A stretch of 58,454 nucleotides of DNA from an uncultured Prevotella sp. (GTDB taxonomy: Bacteria; Bacteroidota; Bacteroidia; Bacteroidales; Bacteroidaceae). The notes beneath the pieces were generated by a model. That model saw nothing but the letters and a program-made list of their open reading frames with translations. It ran no database searches and had not been told where the DNA came from. Shown here piece by piece: positions 9,152 to 18,408 of the stretch. The stretch spans positions 1-58,454 of the forward strand of contig CAJOFE010000011.1 of assembly GCA_905233825.1 (NCBI GenBank), read 5' to 3'. Both the position numbers and the translations under genes were made by a program. The first letter of the stretch is position 1. Each line of letters opens with the position of its first letter.

Positions 9152-10627
9152 TTACATGCCTGCGGCATTGGCTATCCACTGGTAGATACATGAGCAGATA
9201 CCAAAGAGGACAATACCGATGGTGCAGATGGTGAGCGACGCGTTGATGGCCTTACCATGTGCAAAGGCAGGTAACGGATTGGCCTCCTGCTTAATATACA
9301 TAGCCTTCACGATGAGCAGGTAGTAGTACAAGCTCACAACAGTATTAATCAAGGCGATGAACACCACAAAGTAGGGCCAGAAGGGCATACCGTCCTGACC
9401 GTTTACGCCAGCCATGAAGACGAAGAACTTCGAGAACATACCTGCGAACGGCGGAATGCCAGCCAACGAGAAGAGGGCGATGGTCATGATAAACGCCAGC
9501 TTCGGGTTGGTCTGGTAAAGACCGTTGTAGGCACTCATCTGCGTGCCTGCTCCAGCACGATGCTCTACTGCGCTGATGACAGAGAAGACCGACATGTTGG
9601 CCACCACATAGACCAGGACGTAGAACGTCAGGGCCGTCTGCGAGGCGGCAGGATCGGCACCAATGACAGCCAGCATGATATAGCCAGCCTGTGAGATACT
9701 GGAGAACGCCATGAAGCGCTTCAACTCGGTCTGGCGGATGGCCATGAGGTTACCCACAGTAATAGTGAGCATGATGACTACCCAAAGCATGGGTTGCCAG
9801 TAGGCGACCATCGAACCAAACACTTTCACCAGGATAATGGCCAGCGTCAGCGTGGCGGCACCCTTTGAGACAACAGACAGATAACCTGTGACAGGTGTCG
9901 GTGCTCCCTGATAGGTGTCGGCAGTCCAGAAGTGGAAAGGTACCAGCGAGATCTTGAAGCCCAGTCCGCTGAAGAAGAATACCATGCCAACAATTTCTAC
10001 GGGCGAGGGATATGCAGTAAGAGCTGCGGCCACACCATCGTAGTAGAGCGTACCTGTAGCAGCATAAATGAACGAGATGCCAAAGAGCATGACACCACTA
10101 CTGAAGGTAGCCGTGAGGATGTACTTGGCGGCAGCTTCGGCGCTATCCTTCTTTTTCTTGTCGAAGGCCACGAGGCATGCCATAGGCACGGAGGCCATCT
10201 CCAGACCAAGGAAGAACATGAGGAACGAGCCACTGGAAAGCATCACGTACATGCCGAGAAGCGTGGAAAGCAACAGCATGTAGAATTCACCTACATACCT
10301 CATCGGCTTATTCTCCCCTTCTTGAGCGGGGATGGGTGAAGCTATCCATGCCTGCGCCATTACCACGACGATAAACGTGCCGGCAGTAAGGATGACCTTC
10401 ATCACATTGACAATGGGCGACGTGATATAAAGACCACCGAAGGCTTCGGCAGGCTCGGCCATGAAGCAGGGCACCAGCTGGCATAGCAGCAGGGCTCCCG
10501 TGAGCATGCCGAGCGTGAAGTTCTTGCGTGCGCTCTTGTGTAATGCAAAGTCAGCGCAGAACACGATAATCAAGGCCAGCACCAAGGTAGCCTCAGGAAT
10601 CATATTTAAGAATTGACTGTAATTCAT
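9152..10627 (-). CDS. nuoN: NADH-quinone oxidoreductase-like complex I, subunit N
   Basis: A 491-residue antiporter-like membrane subunit of complex I that contributes a proton-pumping channel. About 14 transmembrane helices are visible, and the central conserved segment (FKISLVPFHFWTADTYQGAPTPVTGYLSV) is typical of the NuoL/M/N family, with the functional Lys of FKISLVPFH and downstream Lys residues (VVSKGA, RQTELKRFMAFSSISQAG). It is the last gene of the nuo operon, 18 bases after nuoM. A short hydrophilic segment near residue 105 (SPIPAQEGENKP) is encoded by a palindrome-like stretch (about 10309-10335) and may be a small insert of the GC-rich element family; this is uncertain. Confidence 0.95.
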   Translation of the reverse strand: MNYSQFLNMIPEATLVLALIIVFCADFALHKSARKNFTLGMLTGALLLCQLVPCFMAEPAEAFGGLYITSPIVNVMKVILTAGTFIVVVMAQAWIASPIPAQEGENKPMRYVGEFYMLLLSTLLGMYVMLSSGSFLMFFLGLEMASVPMACLVAFDKKKKDSAEAAAKYILTATFSSGVMLFGISFIYAATGTLYYDGVAAALTAYPSPVEIVGMVFFFSGLGFKISLVPFHFWTADTYQGAPTPVTGYLSVVSKGAATLTLAIILVKVFGSMVAYWQPMLWVVIMLTITVGNLMAIRQTELKRFMAFSSISQAGYIMLAVIGADPAASQTALTFYVLVYVVANMSVFSVISAVEHRAGAGTQMSAYNGLYQTNPKLAFIMTIALFSLAGIPPFAGMFSKFFVFMAGVNGQDGMPFWPYFVVFIALINTVVSLYYYLLIVKAMYIKQEANPLPAFAHGKAINASLTICTIGIVLFGICSCIYQWIANAAGM

Positions 10628-10645
10628 ATCTTTGTCCTCCTAACT

Positions 10646-12169
10646 TTACATGACACCGATTGATTGTAAGATACTGCCTGCGCTCGGCGAGATGACATTG
10701 CTCACCCAGAAGGGGAAGGTGCCAAGACCGGCGACGCAGAAGATGAGGCAGATGACAGCGACGCGCTCGTCCCAAGTGGCATCGGTCAGTTCCAGATAGT
10801 GCTTGTTCTCCACCTCGCCATAGAGAATCTTGCCGACGACACGCAGAATATAGACAGCAGTAACGACAATACTTACACAGGCAATGATGGTGGCCACCAT
10901 GCGGAACGACGTAGAGGGATCGCCAGCAACCGGATCGGCACCAAAGGCACCCACGAAGATGGTCATCTCAGCAATGAAGCCCGAGAAGCCCGGCAGGCCG
11001 AGGTTGGCCAGACCGGCAATGACATAGCCCACAGCCAGGAATGGCATAATCTTCATCAGACCTGCCAACTGACGGATGTCACGGGTGTGGGTACGGCCGT
11101 AGATCATACCGATAAGGGCGAAGAAGAGAGCCGTCATCAAACCATGTGACAACATCTGCAGGATAGCACCCGTAGCGGCCGTCTGGTTCATCATCAGGAT
11201 GGCGAAGAGCACCAGACCGCAATGAGAAACTGACGAGTAGGCATTGATATACTTCAGGTCGGTCTGCACGCAGGCGCTCAAAGCACCATAGACCACAGAG
11301 ATGGTCGTGAGGATAATGAATATCCACGACAACTCCTGAGCAGCATCAGGCAACAGGTACATAGCCACACGGAAGCAACCATAACCTCCAAGCTTCATCA
11401 GCACACCAGCGTGGAGCATCGACACGGCGGTAGGCGCAGAGGCATGACCGTCGGGCGACCATGTGTGGAACGGGAACAGGGCTCCCAGTACACCGAAGCC
11501 GATGAAGATGAAGGGGAAGAAGGCATCCTGAATGCCCACGGGGATAGCATGCGACGTGGCGGCTATCTCGTTCACGTTCATGGTGAACGTGCCACTATAG
11601 ACACCATTGAAGTAGTAGATGCCCAGAATACCGAGGATGAGCAGAGCCGAGCCACCCATCAGCATCAGGGTCAGTTTCATGGCTGAGTATTCCTTATGGC
11701 CTGAACCCCATACGCCGATAAGCAGGTACATAGGTATCAGGGCCACCTCGTAGAACATGAACATGGTGAACATGTCGGTACAGATGAAGAAGCCAAACAC
11801 ACCTGTCGAGAGGAGGGTGAACCAAAGGAAGTATTCCTTGGTGAGGGGCTTCAGTTGCCACGAGGCGAAGGTTCCGGTGAAGACAATGATGCTCGACAGC
11901 AACAGCATGACCACGCTGATGCCATCGACACCCACAGCATACTTGATGTTGAGCGGTTTGAACCAATCGACACTGGCCGTGAGCAGCATCTCATCGGTGT
12001 TGCCACCGGCACGCTGCTGGATGAACCAGATGGTGAGCCACACAGAGAGTGCCAGCAGACACGATGCACCAGCCACCATCACGCCACGCACCTGATTGAG
12101 ATTCTTGGCAAGCCACAATCCCAAAAGCATCAGGGCGGGGATTAAAACGAATAGACTTAATATATTCAT
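10646..12169 (-). CDS. nuoM: Complex I subunit M
   Basis: A 507-residue polytopic membrane subunit of the NuoL/M/N antiporter-like family. About 14 hydrophobic segments are present. The conserved Glu near residue 140 (MFYEVALIPMYLLIGVWG) and the proton-path block with HTWSPDGHASAPTAVSMLHAG are intact. The region DLKYINAYSSVSHCG is the second conserved Lys block. It sits between nuoL (16-base gap) and nuoN (18-base gap) in one operon. Confidence 0.96.
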   Translation of the reverse strand: MNILSLFVLIPALMLLGLWLAKNLNQVRGVMVAGASCLLALSVWLTIWFIQQRAGGNTDEMLLTASVDWFKPLNIKYAVGVDGISVVMLLLSSIIVFTGTFASWQLKPLTKEYFLWFTLLSTGVFGFFICTDMFTMFMFYEVALIPMYLLIGVWGSGHKEYSAMKLTLMLMGGSALLILGILGIYYFNGVYSGTFTMNVNEIAATSHAIPVGIQDAFFPFIFIGFGVLGALFPFHTWSPDGHASAPTAVSMLHAGVLMKLGGYGCFRVAMYLLPDAAQELSWIFIILTTISVVYGALSACVQTDLKYINAYSSVSHCGLVLFAILMMNQTAATGAILQMLSHGLMTALFFALIGMIYGRTHTRDIRQLAGLMKIMPFLAVGYVIAGLANLGLPGFSGFIAEMTIFVGAFGADPVAGDPSTSFRMVATIIACVSIVVTAVYILRVVGKILYGEVENKHYLELTDATWDERVAVICLIFCVAGLGTFPFWVSNVISPSAGSILQSIGVM

Positions 12170-12185
12170 AACTCTTATTCTTTTC

Positions 12186-14180
12186 TTAGATGCATAATAG
12201 GATTAATGTTAATGCGACAGCACCAGTGATGAACCACACAGCATAGCGGCGTACATCACCACTCTGCCAACAGCGGATACTCTCACCAGCCTCGTTGGCT
12301 CCCCATGCCATAAAGTTAAACGTGCCGTCAACAATATGGCGGTCGAACCAAGCAATAGGTGTGGAAACGCAACGGAAGATGATGCGATGTGTGACATACT
12401 GCCATATCTCATCCTGATAGAAACGCTTGTAGGCAGCACGGTGCAGTTTCGGGAACGTCTTGTACAGACGGTCAGCGATGGGCTGTTGCTCTCCTTTATA
12501 TATATAGGTAGCAAGCGCGATGCTGCACAGGGCAACGATGGTCGAAACCAAAGCCACCTGAGTGTCGAAATGGATGGTATAGTCGTGGCCGTCGGCAGTA
12601 ACGAACGAGCCGAAGCTGCCGCCCCACCCTAAGAATCCGGCCAGTGTGCTGTAGATACCCACACCCACGGTGATGACTGAAAGCACGATGAGGGGGATGG
12701 TCATCGACAGCGGAGCCTCATGCGGCGTGTGGTGAGCATGTGCCTCCTTGTTCTCCGTACCCCAGAAGATGCCGTAGTACAGACGGAACATGTAGAAGGC
12801 AGTCATGGCGGCAATGCCCGTCATAATCCAACCGACCACTGGACTATAGTTCATGCAGGCCGAGATAATCTCATCTTTCGAACTGAAGCCCGAGAAGAAG
12901 GGAATACCGGCAATGGCCAGACAGCTGATGAGGAATGTGATATGCGTCACGGGCATGTACTTGCGCAAGCCACCCATCAACGCCATCTCGTTCGAATGCA
13001 CGGCATGGATGATACAGCCGGCACCAAGGAAGAGGCAGGCTTTGAACATGGCGTGCGTAAAGAGGTGGAACATTCCGGCAAGGTAGCCCACACTTCCTGG
13101 GTGCTCATGACCGGTGATAGCCTCGGTGCAGACGCCGAGTGCCACCATCATGAACGCAATCTGCGAGATGGTAGAGAAAGCCAGCACACGTTTGATGTCG
13201 CTCTGGGCACAGGCCACCGCTGCAGCATAGAAAGCTGTGATGACGCCCACCCATACGACGATGCTCATGGCCTCGGGTGCATACTGAATCCACAAGGGGA
13301 ACATGCGGGCAATCTGGAACACACCAGCCACCACCATCGTAGCGGCATGGATGAGAGCCGACACAGGCGTGGGGCCTTCCATAGCGTCGGGCAACCAGAT
13401 GTGCAAGGGGAACATGGCACTCTTACCGGCACCGCCAATGAACATCAGCACCAACGCCGTAGGCAAGATAAAGCCGCCAGCGGCCAGCGCCTTGTCGATA
13501 TTACCTGGGATGAACGGCGTAGTGCCTGCACCCATCAGGATGTCGGTACCCTGTCCTGCAAACGAGAAACTGAACGAATCGGTGAAGTAGCCGAACGTCA
13601 GAATACCGATAAGGAAGAACATATCGGCGAAGCGCGTCACGATGAATGCCTTCTTAGAGGCGGCAATGGCAGGCTTCAGCGGATAGTAGAAGCCGATAAG
13701 CAGGTAGCTGCTCACACCCACGAGTTCCCAGAACATGTACATCTGGAAGATGTTCGTGGCCAGCACTAAGCCGAGCATCGACATAGTGAAGAGCGAGAGG
13801 AAAGCGTAATAACGCTGGAAGCCCTTCTCGCCGTGCATATAGCCGAAAGAGTAAATGTGCACCATGAACGACACCGTTGAGATGACAATGAGCATCATCA
13901 CCGAAATAGGATCGAGCAGGATACCCATATCAAAATGGAGGTTACCTAAGGGTAGCCATGTGAAGTTCACAGGCACGATGGTCTGATAGACACCCTCCAC
14001 GCGGTCAGCGGTGAAATAGCTGAAAGCCGTGATGTAGGAAAGCAGCGTCACCAATCCAAGCGAACAGGTACCGATGAGTCCGGCCACCTTATGCTTCATC
14101 TTCATACCTGCCAGTCCGAGTACAATAAACGACAGCAGGGGCAGGAGAAGAATCCAAATAGTATATCCGTATTGCATCAT
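12186..14180 (-). CDS. nuoL: Complex I subunit L
   Basis: A 664-residue distal antiporter-like subunit. The N-terminal about 500 residues hold the shared 14-helix core: WELVGVSSYLLIGFYY with the conserved Glu near residue 150, and KSAMFPLHIWLPDAMEGPTP with the key Lys near residue 255. After this come extra helices, an amphipathic lateral region and a terminal hydrophobic segment (YAVWFITGAVALTLILLCI), as expected for NuoL. The ORF opens with two consecutive Met codons; either could be used. It is 6 bases after nuoK. Codon use and frame are continuous with no sign of disruption. Confidence 0.96.
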   Translation of the reverse strand: MMQYGYTIWILLLPLLSFIVLGLAGMKMKHKVAGLIGTCSLGLVTLLSYITAFSYFTADRVEGVYQTIVPVNFTWLPLGNLHFDMGILLDPISVMMLIVISTVSFMVHIYSFGYMHGEKGFQRYYAFLSLFTMSMLGLVLATNIFQMYMFWELVGVSSYLLIGFYYPLKPAIAASKKAFIVTRFADMFFLIGILTFGYFTDSFSFSFAGQGTDILMGAGTTPFIPGNIDKALAAGGFILPTALVLMFIGGAGKSAMFPLHIWLPDAMEGPTPVSALIHAATMVVAGVFQIARMFPLWIQYAPEAMSIVVWVGVITAFYAAAVACAQSDIKRVLAFSTISQIAFMMVALGVCTEAITGHEHPGSVGYLAGMFHLFTHAMFKACLFLGAGCIIHAVHSNEMALMGGLRKYMPVTHITFLISCLAIAGIPFFSGFSSKDEIISACMNYSPVVGWIMTGIAAMTAFYMFRLYYGIFWGTENKEAHAHHTPHEAPLSMTIPLIVLSVITVGVGIYSTLAGFLGWGGSFGSFVTADGHDYTIHFDTQVALVSTIVALCSIALATYIYKGEQQPIADRLYKTFPKLHRAAYKRFYQDEIWQYVTHRIIFRCVSTPIAWFDRHIVDGTFNFMAWGANEAGESIRCWQSGDVRRYAVWFITGAVALTLILLCI

Positions 14181-14186
14181 CTTCTA

Positions 14187-14495
14187 TCAGTTTTTCAGGT
14201 TTGTAATACTATCTACACTATCGCTATGGAAGTGACGATACACATTGATGATAATGGCAATGGCCACAGCACTCTCTGCAGCAGCTACACCAATGACGAA
14301 GAGCGTCATGAACATGCCTTCCATGCCATTAGGATAGAGCAGGCGGTTGATTGCGGCGAAGTTGATATCGACAGCATTCAGCACCAGCTCCACAGAGATG
14401 AGCATGGCAATCAGGTTGCGGCGAGTTACGAAGCCGAAAACGCCAATGAAGAACAGCAATGCGCTCAAAGCGAAGTAACATTCAACTGGTATCAT
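14187..14495 (-). CDS. nuoK: Complex I subunit K
   Basis: A 102-residue subunit with three transmembrane helices. The two membrane Glu residues typical of NuoK are seen, in LISVELVLNAVDINF (near residue 36) and VAAAESAVAIAI (near residue 72); both take part in proton transfer. The length matches the family. The start overlaps the nuoJ stop by 4 bases (ATGA at 14495-14492), giving translational coupling. Confidence 0.96.
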   Translation of the reverse strand: MIPVECYFALSALLFFIGVFGFVTRRNLIAMLISVELVLNAVDINFAAINRLLYPNGMEGMFMTLFVIGVAAAESAVAIAIIINVYRHFHSDSVDSITNLKN

Positions 14496-15013
14496 GCGTC
14501 TTTCTCCTCCTTTCTAGCCACTACGAGGCCACCGATGATGCATGCCAGCAGGAATAACGAGATAAACTCGAAGGGCAGCACATACTGATACTTCTCACTA
14601 CCTACGAGGGCAGTACCTATCTCATTCATAGGAACCTCCACATCAGCCACACTCTCATTGATAATGAAGCCAGCCTTGAAGAGGATAAAACAAACGACTA
14701 CGAGACCTGCCAGAGCTGCCAAGCCTCCACTGATAAGGCGACTGGCCTTGACATGCTCCACCAGTCCCTGCAAGGTACGCTTCGATACCAGCTGGATGGC
14801 GAAGACATAGATCATCGTCACGCCACCTGCATAGATGGCAATCTGGGCAGCACCGAGGAAGGTGTAGTCGAGCAGGAAGTAGATGCCTGCTACACCAAAG
14901 AGCACAAACAACATATATGTTGCGGCTCGCATGATTCGCGTTGTCGTCACGCATAGCAAAGCTGCGCCAACAATGACGAACGCGAGTATGATAAACATGA
15001 TTGTATTACCCAT
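14492..15013 (-). CDS. nuoJ: Complex I subunit J
   Basis: A 173-residue membrane subunit with about five helices. The conserved Tyr/Gly-rich segment ALFGVAGIYFLLDYTFLGAAQIAIYAGGVTMIYVFAIQLV is recognisable in the translation (residues about 37-77; longest part given in pieces elsewhere is not needed). It sits 3 bases after nuoI and overlaps nuoK by 4 bases. Function: part of the proton-translocating membrane arm near the quinone module. Confidence 0.95.
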   Translation of the reverse strand: MGNTIMFIILAFVIVGAALLCVTTTRIMRAATYMLFVLFGVAGIYFLLDYTFLGAAQIAIYAGGVTMIYVFAIQLVSKRTLQGLVEHVKASRLISGGLAALAGLVVVCFILFKAGFIINESVADVEVPMNEIGTALVGSEKYQYVLPFEFISLFLLACIIGGLVVARKEEKDA

Positions 15014-15016
15014 CGT

Positions 15017-15616
15017 TTACTTTTTTTTAGTGTTAAACGTTCCGGCTGTCCATTCAGCACCGCCGTCAATGAGGTTGGGCAACGAACCGCCCTGATAAAC
15101 CTCTGCGTTGAGGTGGAGCACCAGTTTGTTGCGGTCGAACACGGCGTTCTCGAAGTCATTGGTGAACTCGATGGCGTCGAAGTTGCAGGCATTAGTGCAG
15201 AGCTGACAGAACATGCAGTCGCCCAAATCGTATTGATAGTCGTCGAGCACCTTCTTCTTCTTGCCCGTCTCGGGATCTTCTGCCATGTGGGCCGTAATCT
15301 TGATAGTGCCGTTGGGGCAGGCTTTCTCACACAGCGTGCAGGCAGTACACTTATAAGCACCATTCTCGTCACGCTTAAACACTAAGCGTCCGCGATGACG
15401 GGCTGAGACGTGCAACGTTGTCTTGCGGTTCTCAGGGTACTGCTCTGTCGATTTGTTGGTGAAGAAGTCCTTAAAGTATTCCTTCCAAGTCACCTTCATG
15501 CCCGTGGCGAGCGTCTTCATGCCGTGCCCTATCTCTCCGAAATATCCTTTGGAGCCCCCTAAGTTAGGGGGTTGGGGGTCTGAACGACCCACCTGTATGT
15601 TTTCTTTCTCTTTCAT
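15017..15616 (-). CDS. nuoI: Complex I subunit I (two 4Fe-4S ferredoxin-like), with palindrome-derived N-terminal insert
   Basis: A 199-residue peripheral-arm subunit carrying clusters N6a and N6b. Two CxxCxxCxxxC motifs are present: CTACTLCEKACPNG (near residue 84) and CMFCQLCTNACNFD (near residue 125), the second with Asn in place of the usual Pro. Residues about 10-24 (RSDPQPPNLGGSKGY) are encoded by a 32-base GC-rich palindromic repeat (15554-15585). They sit just before the conserved GYFGEI/GMKVTWKEYF region, so the repeat has been accepted in frame. A second, inverted copy lies upstream of the start in the nuoH-nuoI gap. The downstream ATG codons (MKTLATG, MKVTW) would cut into conserved sequence, so the long start is preferred. 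Confidence 0.93.
   Translation of the reverse strand: MKEKENIQVGRSDPQPPNLGGSKGYFGEIGHGMKTLATGMKVTWKEYFKDFFTNKSTEQYPENRKTTLHVSARHRGRLVFKRDENGAYKCTACTLCEKACPNGTIKITAHMAEDPETGKKKKVLDDYQYDLGDCMFCQLCTNACNFDAIEFTNDFENAVFDRNKLVLHLNAEVYQGGSLPNLIDGGAEWTAGTFNTKKK
15554..15585 (-). repeat. GC-rich palindromic element copy inside nuoI
   Basis: A 32-base unit that contains its own CCCCCTAA...TTAGGGGG dyad. It matches the unit at 15671-15702 in inverted orientation with one difference (31/32 by eye) and is read through in frame as part of NuoI. Confidence 0.8.
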
Positions 15617-15670
15617 ATTTCGTTAATAACATTATTTATCGTTCCCCTTTCTTAAGCGGTTGGTTCGCTT

Positions 15671-15702
15671 GTTCAGACCCCCAACCCCCTAACTCAGGGG
15701 GC
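15671..15702 (+). repeat. GC-rich palindromic element copy in the nuoH-nuoI gap
   Basis: The inverted partner of the unit at 15554-15585. The two copies flank 85 bases that include the nuoI start codon (15616). A transcript could fold the two arms together around the nuoI translation start. A further small inverted repeat (AAGCG/CGCTT, 15655-15670 region) adjoins it. Confidence 0.8.
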
Positions 15703-15707
15703 TTGTG

Positions 15708-16793
15708 TTAAAGATACCACCCCATAGCCACCATGACGGTCATCAGCACAAGGTTGATGAGCGACAGGGGCATGAGGTACTTCCATTCGAGCTTCAGAAT
15801 CTGGTCGATACGCAGACGGGGGAACGTCCACTTGATCCACATGAGTAGCCACACCACGGTAAGCGTCTTTCCGAAGAACCAGACGATGCCGGGAATATAG
15901 TTCATCACCGTGTCGAAGCCCTCCACACCAATATTAATGGGAGCCCAGCCACCGAGGAACACCATCGTGGCGATGCCTGCAATAATAAAAAGATTGAGGA
16001 ACTCGGCTAAGTAGAAGAAGCCGAAGCCCATACCGCTGTACTCGGTGTGGTGTCCAGCCGTCAGCTCGCTCTCAGCCTCAGCCATATCGAACGGGCCACG
16101 GTTGGCCTCGGCGTTACCAGCGATGAGGAACGTTACGAAAGCGATGATGGCAGGAATATGGCCCTTGATGATGAGCCAGTTCCATGGACCCGTCTGATAC
16201 TCCACAATGCCACTCACCTGCATCGTGCCTGTCAGGACGACGGCGGTGATGAGGCAGAGGCAAAGCGACATCTCGTAACTGATCATCTGCACGGCACCAC
16301 GCATGGCACTCACCACAGAATACTTGTTGTTAGAACCCCAGCCAGCCAGGAAGATGCCCACCACGCCGATTGACGAGATGGCAGTAATGAGGAACAGACC
16401 CACGTTAAAGTCGAGAATGCCCATACCATTGTTCCAGGGCAGGAAGCAGAACGTGCCCACCGATGCCACAATCACCAGCACGGGTGCAATGGCATAGAGT
16501 AGCTTGTCGGCCTTATCGACGAAGAAGATCTCCTTGATGAGCATCTTCAGCACATCGGCAAAGATCTGCAGCAAGCCCCAGTAGCCTACGCGCATCGGGC
16601 CTAAGCGGCACTGGAAGTAGGCGCAGACCTTACGCTCCATGAAGATCATCAGGCAGGCAATCAGTGCGTAAGCCGTCAGCACAATGACGCCGATAAGCAC
16701 GCACTCAATCAATATCGACAGGAAGTCTCCCAGCCCCAACGTCTGGCGCAGGAGATTGTCGAACCATGTTGTTACTATACTAAAATCAAACAT
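15708..16793 (-). CDS. nuoH: Complex I subunit H
   Basis: A 361-residue membrane subunit that joins the membrane arm to the quinone-binding site. About eight transmembrane segments are seen. The loop FMERKVCAYFQCRLGPMRVGYWG and the acidic segment NRGPFDMAEAESELTAG, which line the quinone channel in the family, are intact. It sits 4 bases after nuoCD. The 91-base gap after it, before nuoI, is the longest in the operon and holds a palindromic repeat. Confidence 0.96.
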   Translation of the reverse strand: MFDFSIVTTWFDNLLRQTLGLGDFLSILIECVLIGVIVLTAYALIACLMIFMERKVCAYFQCRLGPMRVGYWGLLQIFADVLKMLIKEIFFVDKADKLLYAIAPVLVIVASVGTFCFLPWNNGMGILDFNVGLFLITAISSIGVVGIFLAGWGSNNKYSVVSAMRGAVQMISYEMSLCLCLITAVVLTGTMQVSGIVEYQTGPWNWLIIKGHIPAIIAFVTFLIAGNAEANRGPFDMAEAESELTAGHHTEYSGMGFGFFYLAEFLNLFIIAGIATMVFLGGWAPINIGVEGFDTVMNYIPGIVWFFGKTLTVVWLLMWIKWTFPRLRIDQILKLEWKYLMPLSLINLVLMTVMVAMGWYL

Positions 16794-16797
16794 ATTT

Positions 16798-18408
16798 CTA
16801 TCGGTCTATATCAGGAATAACTACGTCAATAGCGGCACAAGTGGCAATGAGGTCAGCAATCTTCTGACCACGCAGCATCGGGTCGAAAGCGCCGACAAGC
16901 GAGAGACCCATCGGACGCATCTTCATGCGATAGGGGCTCTTGTCGCCACGAGAGTCAAGATAGATGCCAAACTCACCTGCAACACCTTCGACAGCATAGT
17001 ACCACTGTCCCTCGGGCACCTTGATGATGGGCTTCTGCTTCACGTAGAAGTCGCCCTCAGGAATATTGTCGATAAGCTGCTCGATGATGTTCAGGCTCTG
17101 GTACATCTCTTGGATGTGCACGAGGTAGCGTCCCATCGAGTCGCAGGTTTCAGTAGTACACTGTTCCCATTCCACCTTGTCGTACATGTCGTAGGGATGA
17201 TTCTTGCGCACATCATTCTTCCAGCCCGAGGCACGTCCGGCAGGACCTGTGACGGCATAGCTGATGCAATCTTCAAGGCTCATCGGGCCACAGTTCTCCA
17301 GACGGTTGTGGGTGATGACATTGTCGCCAAACACATCCATATACTCCTGAATCGTCGGACGCAGATACTTCACCAAATCCTTCACGTTCTTCACAAAGTT
17401 CGGATCGATGTCATCCTGCAGGCCACCTATTCTATAATAATTCTGAATCAGACGTCCACCCGTGGTCTCCTCCATGCAGTTCAGTACGTGCTCACGGTCA
17501 CGCATACCGTAAAGGAAAGCGGTCAGGGCACCCAGGTCCTGAGCAACGCAGGAAGTGAACAACAGGTGAGAATCCAAACGCTGAAGCTCGTCCATAATGG
17601 TACGGATGTACTTGATACGGTCGGTCAGCTCTACTTCCATCGCCTCCTCAATGACACCTACCAATGCGTGGCGGTGCTGCATGGCGCCTAAGTAGTTAAG
17701 ACGATCAGTCAGGGCAAGCGTCTGGGGATAGGTCATCTGCTCCCACATCTTCTCGATACCACGATGGATATATCCGAAGTGCGGATAGATTTTCTTCACT
17801 ACCTCGCCTTCGAGAACGGTTTGCAGGCGCAACACGCCGTGTGTGGCAGGATGCTGAGGGCCAATGTTGATGACATAGTCATCGGTATTGAACAGTCTGT
17901 TCTGATTCGACTGCAGATGACCGTCATTGTCGATGAAATACTCCAGGCCGTAGTTGGGCTCGTCGTCATCCTCTAATGAATATTCATCGTTGAACTTCCA
18001 GTCCTTGCGGAAGGGATAGCCCTTGAAGTCGCTACGGAGGAAGAGGCGGCGCATGTCAGGATGGCCCAGGAATACGATGCCATAGAAATCATAGACCTCA
18101 CGCTCCAGAAGGTCGGCTACTCGCCAGACATTCGAGACGGTGGGGATGAAATACATGAGCTGGCCATCAGTATCACCTGTGCCGTTGCTCGACATACCGT
18201 CGCCACAGACCTGTGTCTTGGCCAGCATCTTCACGGAGCAACGCTCATGCGTCTTGGTGTTTTCTAAAATATAGATACAGCCCAGACTGTTCTCGCCGAA
18301 GTCCTCGCCAACGATAGTCACCAGGTAGTCGAAGCCCTTCTGCTCCTTTAAGTTCTGCATTTCCTTAGCGAACTTCTCAAACTCAAATGATAAGAACTCT
18401 AATTTCAT
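16798..18408 (-). CDS. nuoCD: Complex I subunits C and D fused
   Basis: A 536-residue fusion. Residues about 1-135 are the NuoC (30 kDa) domain, ending in the conserved ERE-VYDFYGIVFLGHPDMRRLFLRSDFKGYPFRKDW block. Residues about 160-536 are NuoD (49 kDa), with NIGPQHPATHGVLRL, HFGYIHRGIEKM and the C-terminal DPMLRGQKIADLIATCAAIDVVIPDIDR. The His of PQHPATHG and a Tyr in the preceding region line the quinone pocket in the family. Its start overlaps the nuoB stop by 4 bases. Fusion of C and D is common in several phyla, including Bacteroidetes. Confidence 0.96.
   Translation of the reverse strand: MKLEFLSFEFEKFAKEMQNLKEQKGFDYLVTIVGEDFGENSLGCIYILENTKTHERCSVKMLAKTQVCGDGMSSNGTGDTDGQLMYFIPTVSNVWRVADLLEREVYDFYGIVFLGHPDMRRLFLRSDFKGYPFRKDWKFNDEYSLEDDDEPNYGLEYFIDNDGHLQSNQNRLFNTDDYVINIGPQHPATHGVLRLQTVLEGEVVKKIYPHFGYIHRGIEKMWEQMTYPQTLALTDRLNYLGAMQHRHALVGVIEEAMEVELTDRIKYIRTIMDELQRLDSHLLFTSCVAQDLGALTAFLYGMRDREHVLNCMEETTGGRLIQNYYRIGGLQDDIDPNFVKNVKDLVKYLRPTIQEYMDVFGDNVITHNRLENCGPMSLEDCISYAVTGPAGRASGWKNDVRKNHPYDMYDKVEWEQCTTETCDSMGRYLVHIQEMYQSLNIIEQLIDNIPEGDFYVKQKPIIKVPEGQWYYAVEGVAGEFGIYLDSRGDKSPYRMKMRPMGLSLVGAFDPMLRGQKIADLIATCAAIDVVIPDIDR

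Noticed and set aside
15586..15670. Invertible promoter flanked by inverted repeats
   Set aside because: No promoter elements lie inside, no invertase gene is in the window, and inversion would destroy nuoI; kept only as a question within the finding on this pair.
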